Positions 1 to 9,023 of a stretch of 64,000 nucleotides of DNA are shown one piece after another (positions within the stretch are counted from its first letter, which is position 1; every line of letters begins with the position of its first letter). The position numbers were made by a program, and so were the translations under genes. The DNA is from Lentisphaerae bacterium WC36 (GTDB lineage: Bacteria > Verrucomicrobiota > Lentisphaeria > Victivallales > SZUA-371), in the NCBI GenBank assembly GCA_020683205.1, contig CP085689.1, forward strand, positions 3,342,230-3,406,229, given 5' to 3'. Under the pieces are notes generated by a model, which saw nothing but the letters and a program-made list of their open reading frames with translations, was not told where the DNA came from and did no database searches.

Positions 1-85
1 ACCAGTTGTGATGGTGAATGATAAAGTTTACGGTAATGTTACTACTGATATGGTCCCACAAATTATTAACGATTGTAGCGAATAA
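1..85 (+). CDS. NuoE-like (24 kDa) hydrogenase subunit, C-terminal end (partial)
   Basis: Only the last 27 codons are in the window (reading frame from base 2, stop TAA at 83-85). The visible end, PVVMVNDKVYGNVTTDMV and on to NDCSE, is typical of the C-terminus of the thioredoxin-fold [2Fe-2S] NuoE/HndA/HydC family ('P-x-x-x-V-N-D-x-x-Y-G-x-x-T'). It lies 86 bases before a NuoF-like gene and a [FeFe] hydrogenase gene, which is the usual HydC-HydB-HydA order of NAD(P)-linked trimeric hydrogenases. The iron-sulfur cysteines are outside the window, so the call rests on the tail and on context. Confidence 0.75.
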   Translation, partial: PVVMVNDKVYGNVTTDMVPQIINDCSE

Positions 86-171
86 GAAAAGAAAATATAA
101 ACTAAATTGTGTCATAAAAATAGAAATTCGGTAGCAAAGTTTATATTTAAAAATTTAGAGGTAATTATATT

Positions 172-2010
172 ATGATTAAAGATGCAAATGGGTTAATTGA
201 CTACACTGAGGCTTTGAAAAATCAAAGCAGTAGTGAGTTGAAATTGTACGTTTCAATGGGAACGTGTGGAATTGCTGCAGGAACGACACCTGTATTAAAT
301 AAAATTTACCAAACAATTGAAGAAAAAAATTTAAAAGATATTATTGATGTTGTTGAAGTTGGTTGTATGGGATTGTGCCATAGTGAACCATGTATTTGCT
401 TAGAAAACAAGGAAACGAATGAAAAAGTATATTATGGGAATTTAAGCGAAGAGCAAGTTGTTCAAATTTTAGAAGCTAAATTTGATACAGAGTTGGCTGG
501 AGCTAAAGTTTTAAATAAGACGTGGAATACTCCGGAAGATGAAGAAATCAGCGATCAAATTCAAACTCGTATTGTATTACGTAATAGCGGAGTAATTAAC
601 CCTGAAAAAATTGAAGATTACGTGATGCGAGACGGTTACAAGGCTTTAGCTAAAGCTTTAACAGAGATGAAACCTGCTGGAGTTGTGAGTGAAATTGAAT
701 TGTCAGGGCTTCGTGGTCGTGGTGGCGGTGGCTTCCCTACTGGAAGAAAATGGCAATTTGCTGCAAGCCAAGATGCCGATCAAAAATATTTAATTTGTAA
801 TGCTGACGAAGGTGATCCAGGCGCATTTATGGATCGTGCTGTTTTAGAGGGCGATCCGCATTCAGTTCTTGAGGCGATGGTGATTGCTGGGTACGGGATT
901 GGTGCTGATAAAGGATATATTTATATTCGTGCAGAATATCCACTAGCAATTAAACGTTTAGAAATTGCGATTGCTCAAGCAGAAGAATTAGGATTTTTAG
1001 GAGAAAATATTTTAGGAAGTGGTTTTAATTTCACTATTGAATTAAAATATGGTGCGGGAGCATTTGTTTGCGGAGAAGAAACAGCGTTAATTCATTCAAT
1101 TGAGGGTAAACGTGGTGAACCAACATTTAAGCCTCCTTTCCCTGCAATTAGTGGACTTTGGGGAAAACCAACGATTGTAAATAATGTTGAAACATTTGCG
1201 AATGTTGCAGCAATTATCCGTAATGGTGCAGATTGGTTTAAAAGTATCGGTACTGAAGGTTCTCCTGGTACGAAAGTTTTTGCTTTAGCAGGAAAAATTA
1301 ACAAGGTAGGTTTGGTTGAAGTACCTATGGGAACTGTTTTACGCGATATTATTTATGGACTAGGTCATGGTATTGTTGATGGACGTGAATTTAAAGCAGT
1401 GCAAACAGGAGGGCCATCTGGTGGCTGTATTAAGGCTGATAAATTAGATACTCCAATTGATTACGAATCATTAAAAGCATTAGGATCGATGATGGGATCT
1501 GGTGGTATGATCGTAATGGATGAAGATGATTGTATGGTTGATATTGCGAAATTCTTTTTAGATTTCACTTTAGAAGAGTCATGCGGAAAATGTACTCCAT
1601 GCCGTATTGGTAATACTCGTTTACATGAGTTACTAGAAGATATTTGTAGCGGAAATGGTACAATGGAGACGATTGAAAAATTAAAAACTTTATCAGCAGC
1701 GATTAAGGATACTGCACTTTGTGGACTTGGGCAAACTTCGCCAAATCCAGTTATTTCTACATTAAATAATTTTTACGACGAATATATGCAGCACGTTGAC
1801 CGCAAAAAATGTCCTGCAGGCGTATGTACTAAATTAGTTTCATATACAATTAACGACAAATGTGTTGGCTGTACATTGTGTGCTCGAAATTGCCCAGTTA
1901 GTTGTATTAGTGGTGAACGAAAAGAGTTGCATCATATTGATCAAAGTAAATGTATTAAATGTGGTGTTTGCTATACTGCTTGTAAATTCCACGCAATCGA
2001 CCGCACTTAA
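172..2010 (+). CDS. NuoF-like NADH-binding subunit of [FeFe] hydrogenase (HydB/HndC)
   Basis: The 612-residue protein is the flavin/NADH module of a multimeric [FeFe] hydrogenase. Domains in order: an N-terminal thioredoxin-like [2Fe-2S] region (about 20-100, cysteines in GTCG and GCMGLCHSEPC); a NuoF core with the FMN/NADH glycine-rich GLRGRGGGGFPTG near residue 179 and CNADEGDPGAF; a [4Fe-4S] site starting at C471 (CGKCTPC) completed by the cysteine in LCGLGQ; and a C-terminal 2x[4Fe-4S] ferredoxin domain starting at C564 (CVGCTLC) and C594 (CIKCGVC). This is the full arrangement of the electron-bifurcating HydB type. The start has an AGAGG site 11 bases upstream. It is followed after 24 bases by the catalytic subunit. 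Whether it bifurcates with ferredoxin or uses only NAD(P) cannot be read from sequence alone. Confidence 0.93.
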   Translation: MIKDANGLIDYTEALKNQSSSELKLYVSMGTCGIAAGTTPVLNKIYQTIEEKNLKDIIDVVEVGCMGLCHSEPCICLENKETNEKVYYGNLSEEQVVQILEAKFDTELAGAKVLNKTWNTPEDEEISDQIQTRIVLRNSGVINPEKIEDYVMRDGYKALAKALTEMKPAGVVSEIELSGLRGRGGGGFPTGRKWQFAASQDADQKYLICNADEGDPGAFMDRAVLEGDPHSVLEAMVIAGYGIGADKGYIYIRAEYPLAIKRLEIAIAQAEELGFLGENILGSGFNFTIELKYGAGAFVCGEETALIHSIEGKRGEPTFKPPFPAISGLWGKPTIVNNVETFANVAAIIRNGADWFKSIGTEGSPGTKVFALAGKINKVGLVEVPMGTVLRDIIYGLGHGIVDGREFKAVQTGGPSGGCIKADKLDTPIDYESLKALGSMMGSGGMIVMDEDDCMVDIAKFFLDFTLEESCGKCTPCRIGNTRLHELLEDICSGNGTMETIEKLKTLSAAIKDTALCGLGQTSPNPVISTLNNFYDEYMQHVDRKKCPAGVCTKLVSYTINDKCVGCTLCARNCPVSCISGERKELHHIDQSKCIKCGVCYTACKFHAIDRT

Positions 2011-2034
2011 TATTTAAAGATGGAGAAAATTAAA

Positions 2035-3771
2035 ATGTTTAATTTAAAAATAAATAATATTGATGTTACTGTCGAAGAAGGTTCGACGATATTGAATGCC
2101 GCTGAAAAAATTGGTATTAAAATTCCTACACTATGTCATATGTCTTTGGATTGCTTCGATGTGGAAAATCGAACAGGCTCATGTCGTATTTGTGTTGTTG
2201 AAGTTGCTAATCGTCCAAATTTAGCACCTGCGTGTTGTACGCCTGTTGTTGAAGGAATGGAGGTAAAAACTAATAGTATTCGTGCTATTAATGCACGCCG
2301 TACTATGCTTGATTTATTATTGAGCGACCATCCAAAAGAATGTTTGACATGTGCTAAAAATGGTAATTGTAGTTTGCAGGATTTGGCGGCTGAAATGGAT
2401 CTTCACCATGTTATGTATGAAGGCGCAATGTCAAAATATGAAATAGATTTAGCAAGTGAGGCAATTGTTCGAGACCTGAATAAATGCATTATGTGCCGCC
2501 GTTGTGAGACAGCTTGTAATACTATGCAAACAGTTGGTATTTTAACTGGAGCAAATCGCGGTTTTGAAGCAGTTGTTTCTCCAGCAAGCGGTAAGTCTTT
2601 AACAGAAACAAAGTGTGTGTTCTGTGGTCAATGTGTTTCAGCATGTCCAGTTGGCGCTCTAAGCGAAATGAACTACAAATATGATGTTTGGCGTGCAATT
2701 AATGATGAAAGTAAAACTGTTGTTGTTCAAACTGCACCTGCTGTACGTGTGGCAATTGGTGAAGAGCTTGGTCTTGAGGCAGGAGAAATTGCGACTGGTA
2801 AAATGGTTACAGCATTGAGAATGCTTGGTTTTGATAAGGTGTTTGATACTGACTTTGCTGCAGACTTAACAATTATGGAAGAAACTCATGAATTAATTGA
2901 GCGCGTTAAGGCTAACGAAAATTTACCAATTTTAACATCATGTTGTCCAGGGTGGGTAAAATTCTTTGAACATCAATTCCCTGAATTAATTTACATGCCT
3001 TCAACCGCAAAGTCTCCACAGCAAATGTTTGGAGCGATTACGAAAAGTTATTACGCTGAAAAAATTGGTAAAAAACCAGAAGATATTGTGGTGGTTTCAG
3101 TAATGCCATGTTTGGCAAAAAAATATGAAGCTTCACGTCCTGAGTTTGCTCCAAATGGTGTTCGTGATGTTGACATTGCGATTTCAACTCGTGAACTTGG
3201 TGATATGATCAAAGAGGCGGGTATACAATTCTCTAAACTTGATGATAGCGAATATGATAATCCATTAGGTGAATCTACTGGCGCTGCGGTAATTTTTGGA
3301 GCTTCAGGAGGTGTTCTTGAGGCGGCATTACGTACGGCTGCAGATTGGTTGACAAATGAAGATCTTAAAGATATTGATTTTGAAGCGGTGCGCGGACTTG
3401 AAGGTTCTAAAGAAGCAACGGTTAATGTTGCGGGACTTGATCTAAAAGTTGCAGTTGTTTCAGGTCTTGGTAATGCTCGTAAGTTATTGGAGCGTATTAA
3501 AAATGGCGAATCAGAATACCATGCAATCGAAATTATGGCATGTCCAGGGGGTTGTTTAAATGGTGGAGGTCAGCCATATATTCATGAAGATACTTCAATT
3601 TTAGAAAAACGTAAAGAAGCTATTTATCGTGAAGATTCAGGCAAAGAAATTCGTAAATCTCATGAAAATCCGTATATTAAGCAGTTATATAGCGAATTTT
3701 TAACTGAGCCAGGAAGTCCTCTTGCTCATAAATTGCTTCATACTAAATATGAGGCACGTGAAAACGTTTAA
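2035..3771 (+). CDS. [FeFe] hydrogenase catalytic subunit (HydA/HndD type)
   Basis: Reversible H2 production at the H-cluster in the cytoplasm. The order is a plant-type [2Fe-2S] domain (cysteines in TLCHM, TGSCRICVVEV, CCTPVV), the His-Cys3 cluster (HPKECLTCAKNGNC), two [4Fe-4S] sites (CIMCRRCETAC, CVFCGQCVSACP), then the H-cluster signatures TSCCPGW (C303/C304), MPCLAKK (C359) and MACPGGCLNGGGQP (C503, C507), and a small-subunit-like tail. An in-frame ATG at 2020 exists, but the ATG at 2035 has the ribosome site GGAG 9 bases upstream and gives the usual N-terminus, so 2035 was chosen (578 residues). The size and domains match the group A3 trimeric or tetrameric NAD-linked enzymes. No maturases (HydEFG) are in the window. 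Confidence 0.95.
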   Translation: MFNLKINNIDVTVEEGSTILNAAEKIGIKIPTLCHMSLDCFDVENRTGSCRICVVEVANRPNLAPACCTPVVEGMEVKTNSIRAINARRTMLDLLLSDHPKECLTCAKNGNCSLQDLAAEMDLHHVMYEGAMSKYEIDLASEAIVRDLNKCIMCRRCETACNTMQTVGILTGANRGFEAVVSPASGKSLTETKCVFCGQCVSACPVGALSEMNYKYDVWRAINDESKTVVVQTAPAVRVAIGEELGLEAGEIATGKMVTALRMLGFDKVFDTDFAADLTIMEETHELIERVKANENLPILTSCCPGWVKFFEHQFPELIYMPSTAKSPQQMFGAITKSYYAEKIGKKPEDIVVVSVMPCLAKKYEASRPEFAPNGVRDVDIAISTRELGDMIKEAGIQFSKLDDSEYDNPLGESTGAAVIFGASGGVLEAALRTAADWLTNEDLKDIDFEAVRGLEGSKEATVNVAGLDLKVAVVSGLGNARKLLERIKNGESEYHAIEIMACPGGCLNGGGQPYIHEDTSILEKRKEAIYREDSGKEIRKSHENPYIKQLYSEFLTEPGSPLAHKLLHTKYEARENV

Positions 3772-3797
3772 AATGCATTTAGCTTAATTTTTATAAG

Positions 3798-3845
3798 AAA
3801 GCATAAAGCTATTTTGTGTATGGGATAGCTTTATGCTTTTGTTTT
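3798..3845 (+). terminator. Rho-independent terminator after hydrogenase operon
   Basis: A perfect 15-base-pair stem (3798-3812 with 3825-3839) and a 12-base loop are followed by a T-rich tail. It lies 27 bases after the hydrogenase stop. The run of A before the stem means it could also stop the convergent tail-fibre operon from the other strand. Confidence 0.85.
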
Positions 3846-3868
3846 TCATAAAAAGGAATTGAATTTTT

Positions 3869-4249
3869 TTATGATAAATCTTTAGTTAATTCTTCAATAA
3901 TAATTGCTGTTGTTAGATCATTGTCTTCATCATTAATAATTTGTAATGCCTCAGCCGTTATTTCATCATTAAGATCGATTTCATTTGCGTCAGCCCAGTC
4001 TTTTGAAAATTCAAGGTGGCTTGCTAACAATTCATCAAGAACATTTTCTTTATTTAATGCCCGAAATGCCCGCCTAATATGCAATTTAGTAAAAATGGTT
4101 TGTTGTGGTTCGGTTGGAGGATCTAGGAGAGTATTGCCCTCGGATAGCCACTTTAAATAATTTTGATAATCGGCATTACGTTCATCAATTGGAATTATTG
4201 CTCCGTCATTAATTCTTTCAATTTGTGTATTATTTAATTTTTGATACAT
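3869..4249 (-). CDS. Small phage tail-fibre-associated protein (putative chaperone)
   Basis: 126 residues, acidic, no signal or membrane segment. The N-terminal half carries the pattern IPIDERNADYQNYLKWLSEG followed by NT and a proline-rich stretch. This ('D-x-x-N-x-D-Y-x-x-Y-L-x-W-x-x-E-G-N-T') is common in short proteins encoded directly after phage tail fibres and often called tail-fibre assembly proteins. The C-terminal half (FTKLHIRRAFRAL, KDWADANEIDLNDE) resembles small tail proteins. It begins 15 bases after the tail-fibre stop with its own AAGGAAAA ribosome site, so the two are co-transcribed. The function is inferred from context and the short motif only; it may be a fibre-folding chaperone or a minor tail component. 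Confidence 0.6.
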   Translation of the reverse strand: MYQKLNNTQIERINDGAIIPIDERNADYQNYLKWLSEGNTLLDPPTEPQQTIFTKLHIRRAFRALNKENVLDELLASHLEFSKDWADANEIDLNDEITAEALQIINDEDNDLTTAIIIEELTKDLS

Positions 4250-4264
4250 AATATTTTCCTTCTT

Positions 4265-6310
4265 TTAGTATTGTATTTCTGAATTATATAAATAGTTGTC
4301 TCCGTGAGCAGTAATAGTCGGCGTTGCTCGCATATTTGTTCTTAAGTCGACATCTTCTACGTTATTAGAACTTCTAATTTGAGTATATTTTTGGCATCTT
4401 AATACTTCTAAAGTTTGTTCAACTTCAACAACTCCACAATACTTTTTACCATCATTGACAATTAAATTTTCAATCTTATTATTAGCTTCAGAACAATTAA
4501 ATTTAAACCAAATTTCTTTGTAGTCGTCAACTGATAAATTTGTTAAATCAAACAATGCTGAACTGTCCTCTTGTGAAGTAGGATCTAGTACTGTATTGCT
4601 GTTATCATTTGCTTTTAAAATAATTTGCTTACTCATTAATGCGCTTGAAATATTAGTTAAAGTGCAAAAATTGCCAAATAAATTTGCTCGGTCAATACTA
4701 TCAAAACCTTGCAATATGTCATAATTACCATTTTGTTCTTCGAAAGTATAACCTTCAAGCTCTCCTACAGCTACGGTTGTAGCATAACTAGAGGTTATTT
4801 TTACTCCCCAAGCTGTAGCATTAGATGGTATTGCTGTATCTAAAAACCACTCTTTAGATTCGTTAGCCGAAGAAAAACCAGTAACATTGATAGTCAAAGC
4901 CACAATGTATTCCTCAGTTAATAACGCACTATCAACATTATCAAAGTTACTCATGTTTGCCATAGTATATATAACTTGAAAACTTTTTGGAGCATTATAT
5001 GAGCCTGAATTACGAGTAGTTAATTTGATTTTATCTATCTTTTTTCCTTCACATGCTCTTAATAATACTGCTGTTGTCTTATTGCTAGCACTGTTCCAGC
5101 TATTACTATTACTATTATCTTTATTAAAGGCATTTATTGGTAATAGTGTGCTACTATAAGAACTACTAGCCCAACATTTAGAACTATTACTCATCGCATC
5201 AGGATAAGCGTCAATAATTGAACCCGTTTTAACATTATAGCCCGTTTTATCCAAATTCTCACTTATGAGAGCTGAGTTACCATCAGGAATATTCCATAGA
5301 TGTCTATCTCCCCAGTACTCCAAAACGCCTGATAACTCTTTACTTTTTAAATTATCAACATTGTATTGATTGATAGCTCGATTAGGGTTTATCCATAAAT
5401 TATGTTTTGGCGCATGATAACTATTTTGGTGAGCTTCAATTTCAGTGTTTAAATCACTGTGCGAATGCTCTTTAGTTGCGTAACGTTGGTCATTTTCGCT
5501 ATTGTGGTTATGTGAATGTGTAGCAATTTCTGATTTTTGCTCTTCGGTCATGTCATTAAAAGTAAAAGGATCACCTTTATCACCTTTTTCTCCGGTATCG
5601 CCAGTATCGCCTTTTAACCCCAAAAGTTGTTCAGGTGTAAAATCCTCATAAATAAAAGGATCACCTTTGTCACCAGTTTCCCCCTTGTCGCCCTTTAATG
5701 ATTCTTTTTGTTCTTCTGTTAGATCAGAAAAAATCATAGTTCCATCTGCGCCTTTGTCTCCTGTATCACCTTTATCACCTTTAAGTAAATTGAGTTCAAC
5801 TTTAGAAGTCCAACTAGCACCTGAGTCAAAACTGAAACGAACAAATTTTGTTCCAACGCTACTAGCACTAGAGAACCAGTTTGTTCCATCGAAAGAATAT
5901 TCAATTAATGGTGTGAACAGCACTGTTTGATTATCTAGTTGCTCGTAATTGAATTTATTATTTTGAATTAGAATTTCATCATTAATCAGTAATTTTTCAT
6001 TAGAAACATCCCATAATAAAATATTAAAATTTAATGTTGCAGAAATTTTTTGATACTTAAAAAACTCGGCTATTTCAAGTGAATCTAGTTTCATATCAAA
6101 ACTTATTATATTGCCAAGACAACTTTGTTCATAAATTGCTACAACTTTATTACTTTTTAGTATCAATAATTTAAATGTGTTGCTCTCCGTAATGTTTGTT
6201 GAATTATGGAAATTCATGATTATTGATTCATTAACAGCACATACTCCATCAGTTTTGGTTATTTTTCGCTTAAATGTGTCGCAAAAAAAGTTAATAACTT
6301 TTTTTTTCAT
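4265..6310 (-). CDS. Phage-type tail fibre / collagen-like repeat protein
   Basis: 681 residues, no signal peptide. Residues 1-170 form a domain of unknown type. Three collagen-like Gly-X-Y blocks (about 174-188, 204-218 and 231-247: KGDKGDTGDKGADG, KGDKGETGDKGDP, KGDTGDTGEKGDKGDP) alternate with repeated linkers (DLTEEQKESL, DFTPEQLLGL, DMTEEQKSEI). A His/Asn-rich segment (HSHNHNSENDQRYATKEHSH), characteristic of phage fibres, follows. Residues about 367-520 resemble a discoidin-like carbohydrate-binding fold (CWASSSYSSTLLPINAFN). The C-terminus (LEVLRCQKYTQ, DVDLRTNMRATPTI) matches the end of many receptor-binding tail proteins. The ATG has AAGGAG upstream. No other phage structural, integrase or lysis gene lies nearby, so this is an orphan pair. 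It could be a prophage relic, a fibre for a tailocin or contractile system encoded elsewhere, or a cell-surface collagen-like protein. Confidence 0.7.
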   Translation of the reverse strand: MKKKVINFFCDTFKRKITKTDGVCAVNESIIMNFHNSTNITESNTFKLLILKSNKVVAIYEQSCLGNIISFDMKLDSLEIAEFFKYQKISATLNFNILLWDVSNEKLLINDEILIQNNKFNYEQLDNQTVLFTPLIEYSFDGTNWFSSASSVGTKFVRFSFDSGASWTSKVELNLLKGDKGDTGDKGADGTMIFSDLTEEQKESLKGDKGETGDKGDPFIYEDFTPEQLLGLKGDTGDTGEKGDKGDPFTFNDMTEEQKSEIATHSHNHNSENDQRYATKEHSHSDLNTEIEAHQNSYHAPKHNLWINPNRAINQYNVDNLKSKELSGVLEYWGDRHLWNIPDGNSALISENLDKTGYNVKTGSIIDAYPDAMSNSSKCWASSSYSSTLLPINAFNKDNSNSNSWNSASNKTTAVLLRACEGKKIDKIKLTTRNSGSYNAPKSFQVIYTMANMSNFDNVDSALLTEEYIVALTINVTGFSSANESKEWFLDTAIPSNATAWGVKITSSYATTVAVGELEGYTFEEQNGNYDILQGFDSIDRANLFGNFCTLTNISSALMSKQIILKANDNSNTVLDPTSQEDSSALFDLTNLSVDDYKEIWFKFNCSEANNKIENLIVNDGKKYCGVVEVEQTLEVLRCQKYTQIRSSNNVEDVDLRTNMRATPTITAHGDNYLYNSEIQY

Positions 6311-6491
6311 GATTGCTCCTTAAATATTTACACCCCTGCAAAATAATTAAAGAAATTATTATTAATATATTATACATTTGTATATATTCAAGATAATTTT
6401 CTTTTTTTTTGAAAAAATTGTAATGAATAAATAATTATGATATATTAAAAATATTAGTTATTATCTGTGGAATTTTAATTGGGAGAAATTT

Positions 6492-9023
6492 ATGAAAAAG
6501 AAATTTTTTATGGTCGGGAGTTTTATAAGCTTATTATTGGTGGCTTTAAGTCTCAATGGGGAACAAATATCATCTGATAGTACGGTTGAGCCATGGTCTT
6601 CAACGCCAACACCTAGAAAAATGATACTAACAGAGACAGAGTCTAAATTAGTTGCAAAGTTACGTGTTTTGGAGCAAGATTTACAGCAATTAAAAACTGA
6701 TCATACTACTTTTGTAAAAGAAAATATTTCTTACAGTAAATTTGCCATATATAAACTACTTCTAAGTAATCATTACAAGTTTTATGAAAAAATATTACAA
6801 AAAAGAAAAAGTGTTTTTGAAAAAAAATTGACAGAACATGCCGATGTTAAATATTTAAATGAAGAATTTGCATATCGTTATCAAAGAAAGTTAATTTCAG
6901 TATGTCATAGCTTTTATGACAAACCTTCTTTCTTACTAAAAAACTTTAAAAGAGAAGGGCTTTTTTTTAGGAAGAAATTTCAAGAAAATTTAAAGACCCC
7001 AAAAAGTAATAATTCTAATAATAAAATTGTGATAGTGGACTTTTTTAATGAAAATGATACGCTAATTAAAAAAGCTGCACAATTAGATTTTTTAACAAAA
7101 ATATGTGATAAGGTGCTAAAAAAAGAAAGTATTGATAGTGCTAATAAGTTCAATGAAAAAATAACAAAATTTAATAAACAGCTATTTGCATTAGATAACG
7201 AATTTGATTTGAAAAAATCTGATGATGCGAACATTCGCGAAAATCTTCGTGCTAGATATTGGAAGATTTGTTTAGAAACCATTCCGCTGTTTTTAAACAT
7301 TAAAGGTTTTAACACTTTTATGATAGATGACTATACGCTATATGGTTTTAATATTTTATTGCAAAGAGATGATATTAAAAAGGCTATAGCTGAAGATGAA
7401 TGGTTGCAAAAAGTGATAATTTTTACTTTTCATCGCCTAGATAAAAAAAATGAAAGCTTTAATGGTTCAGCATTGTTAAATTTTGAATACCCAACAGCGA
7501 ATAGTATCGCCCATCTCAATAATATGGAATTATTAGCTGCTTACCACAGTGACTACTATAATGAAGTAAATAATTTTTCGCAACTAAATCATGAACTTCT
7601 TAAGAATTTTAATCAAAGATTAAATTTAAGCTCTAAAAATGCACTTCAACCTCGTGATTTGATGCCAATTGTAAGAGTTGTTAAAAGGAAATCTTCGGCT
7701 ATTATTGAAGCGATGTTTCCAGATATTGATGCCGATGTTGAGAATTTATATAGCAGAAAATTAACAAATAAATTTAGAAAAAAAAGTCAAGTAAGCAAAA
7801 ATAGAAAAACAAAAGGTGTAGAAAATTACCAAGCGAATTTGCAGGATAATTTTTATTATGATTCAGTAAAGTCATTTTGTGAGTTTATTAAACATAATTA
7901 TGCTTTCTTAAAATATAAAAACATTGATTGGAAGTCAATTACAGAGAAAGCCCTTGAAGGTGTTAAGAAAATAAAAAATGATCAAGATTTTGGAATTTTT
8001 ATGTTAGAATTGGTGGCAAAACTTGAAGATAGTCATTCACATTTATTACCAGGTAATAAAAAAATTGATTTCAAAATTGAATTTCCTCGCTATTCAAGCG
8101 GGTTTGCTTGCTTAGAAGATAAAGATAAAAATTTGGTAGTTTATTTTATTAATCCAAATAGTAGTGCGGCTCGTTCATCGTTGCAATATGGTGATATTAT
8201 TTTAAATATTGATGGGGTCGATGTAGCAGAATTAGTCAAAAATTTTGAGCAAAAATTAAGCAAATACTCTGGTTGGTCGAGTGAAAGATATTTACATTAC
8301 AGCGCGATTCGTTGTTTTAACAGAGTAGCAGATTATAATCAAGAGCAAGAGATAGTCGTTAAAAAGATCGATGGTTCGACAAAAAAAATGACACTACAAA
8401 CTGATTGTAAAGTTGGTTATATTAACCGTTTACCTGTGCAGATTTCTGGGATTTATGACTCAGGAAGTGTTTCTTGGGTGAAATTACCTAACGAGAATAT
8501 TGGTTATATTTATGTGCGCAGAATTAGAAACGATTTAGAAAAAAGTCTAGATAAGGCATTACAAAGTTTAGAAGATATTGACGGGCTTATTATTGATGTA
8601 AGAGGAAATTCAGGGGGTGGGTTTGATATGCAAACTGCATATGTTAATTTTGATTTGGAGAATAAAAAAAATCAGCAAAATAGACCTGTTTATAAAGGGA
8701 AAATTGCTATTTTAATCGATCAACGCTGTATTAGTGCTGGAGAAGGGTGGAGTTCATGGTTTAAAAGACATAAAAGAGCTAAATTTTTTGGAAAAACTAC
8801 AGCAGGAGCTTCTGCACGTAAAACGGTTTATAAACTAGAGAATGGACTTTTTAAAGTACGAATGTCGGTTAAAGGTTATTGTGGCTTCTTAGATAGATTA
8901 ATTGAACGTCGTGGAATTGAGCCTGATGTTGAAGTCGATTACCTTGCCAGCGATATTGCGATTGGTAAAGATTCAATTTTAGATGCTGCAAAAGAGTGGT
9001 TAGTTGAAAATAAAAATAGATAA
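6492..9023 (+). CDS. Secreted S41-family peptidase with PDZ domain
   Basis: 843 residues. A signal peptide (about 1-24) is followed by some 500 residues of lysine-rich, mostly helical sequence that I do not recognise. Then come a PDZ-like domain (about 530-610, containing NPNSSAARSSLQYGDIIL) and a C-terminal S41 (tail-specific/C-terminal processing type) peptidase domain. Core motifs are DGLIIDVRGNSGGGFD (from 697), the putative nucleophile S748 in QRCISAGEG and K768 in FGKTTAG. The protein ends with the family's typical GIEPDVEVDY. A GGGAG site precedes the ATG. It probably cleaves or senses envelope proteins. The long N-terminal part is unusual, since most CtpA/Prc enzymes have a short one. 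It stands alone, with a weak hairpin after the stop. Confidence 0.85.
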   Translation: MKKKFFMVGSFISLLLVALSLNGEQISSDSTVEPWSSTPTPRKMILTETESKLVAKLRVLEQDLQQLKTDHTTFVKENISYSKFAIYKLLLSNHYKFYEKILQKRKSVFEKKLTEHADVKYLNEEFAYRYQRKLISVCHSFYDKPSFLLKNFKREGLFFRKKFQENLKTPKSNNSNNKIVIVDFFNENDTLIKKAAQLDFLTKICDKVLKKESIDSANKFNEKITKFNKQLFALDNEFDLKKSDDANIRENLRARYWKICLETIPLFLNIKGFNTFMIDDYTLYGFNILLQRDDIKKAIAEDEWLQKVIIFTFHRLDKKNESFNGSALLNFEYPTANSIAHLNNMELLAAYHSDYYNEVNNFSQLNHELLKNFNQRLNLSSKNALQPRDLMPIVRVVKRKSSAIIEAMFPDIDADVENLYSRKLTNKFRKKSQVSKNRKTKGVENYQANLQDNFYYDSVKSFCEFIKHNYAFLKYKNIDWKSITEKALEGVKKIKNDQDFGIFMLELVAKLEDSHSHLLPGNKKIDFKIEFPRYSSGFACLEDKDKNLVVYFINPNSSAARSSLQYGDIILNIDGVDVAELVKNFEQKLSKYSGWSSERYLHYSAIRCFNRVADYNQEQEIVVKKIDGSTKKMTLQTDCKVGYINRLPVQISGIYDSGSVSWVKLPNENIGYIYVRRIRNDLEKSLDKALQSLEDIDGLIIDVRGNSGGGFDMQTAYVNFDLENKKNQQNRPVYKGKIAILIDQRCISAGEGWSSWFKRHKRAKFFGKTTAGASARKTVYKLENGLFKVRMSVKGYCGFLDRLIERRGIEPDVEVDYLASDIAIGKDSILDAAKEWLVENKNR

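Noticed and set aside
5570-5800. The repeat block in the tail fibre as a CRISPR array or DNA-level repeat
   Set aside because: The repeats encode collagen-like Gly-X-Y and EEQK linkers in frame; unit length varies and there are no conserved palindromic repeats or spacers.
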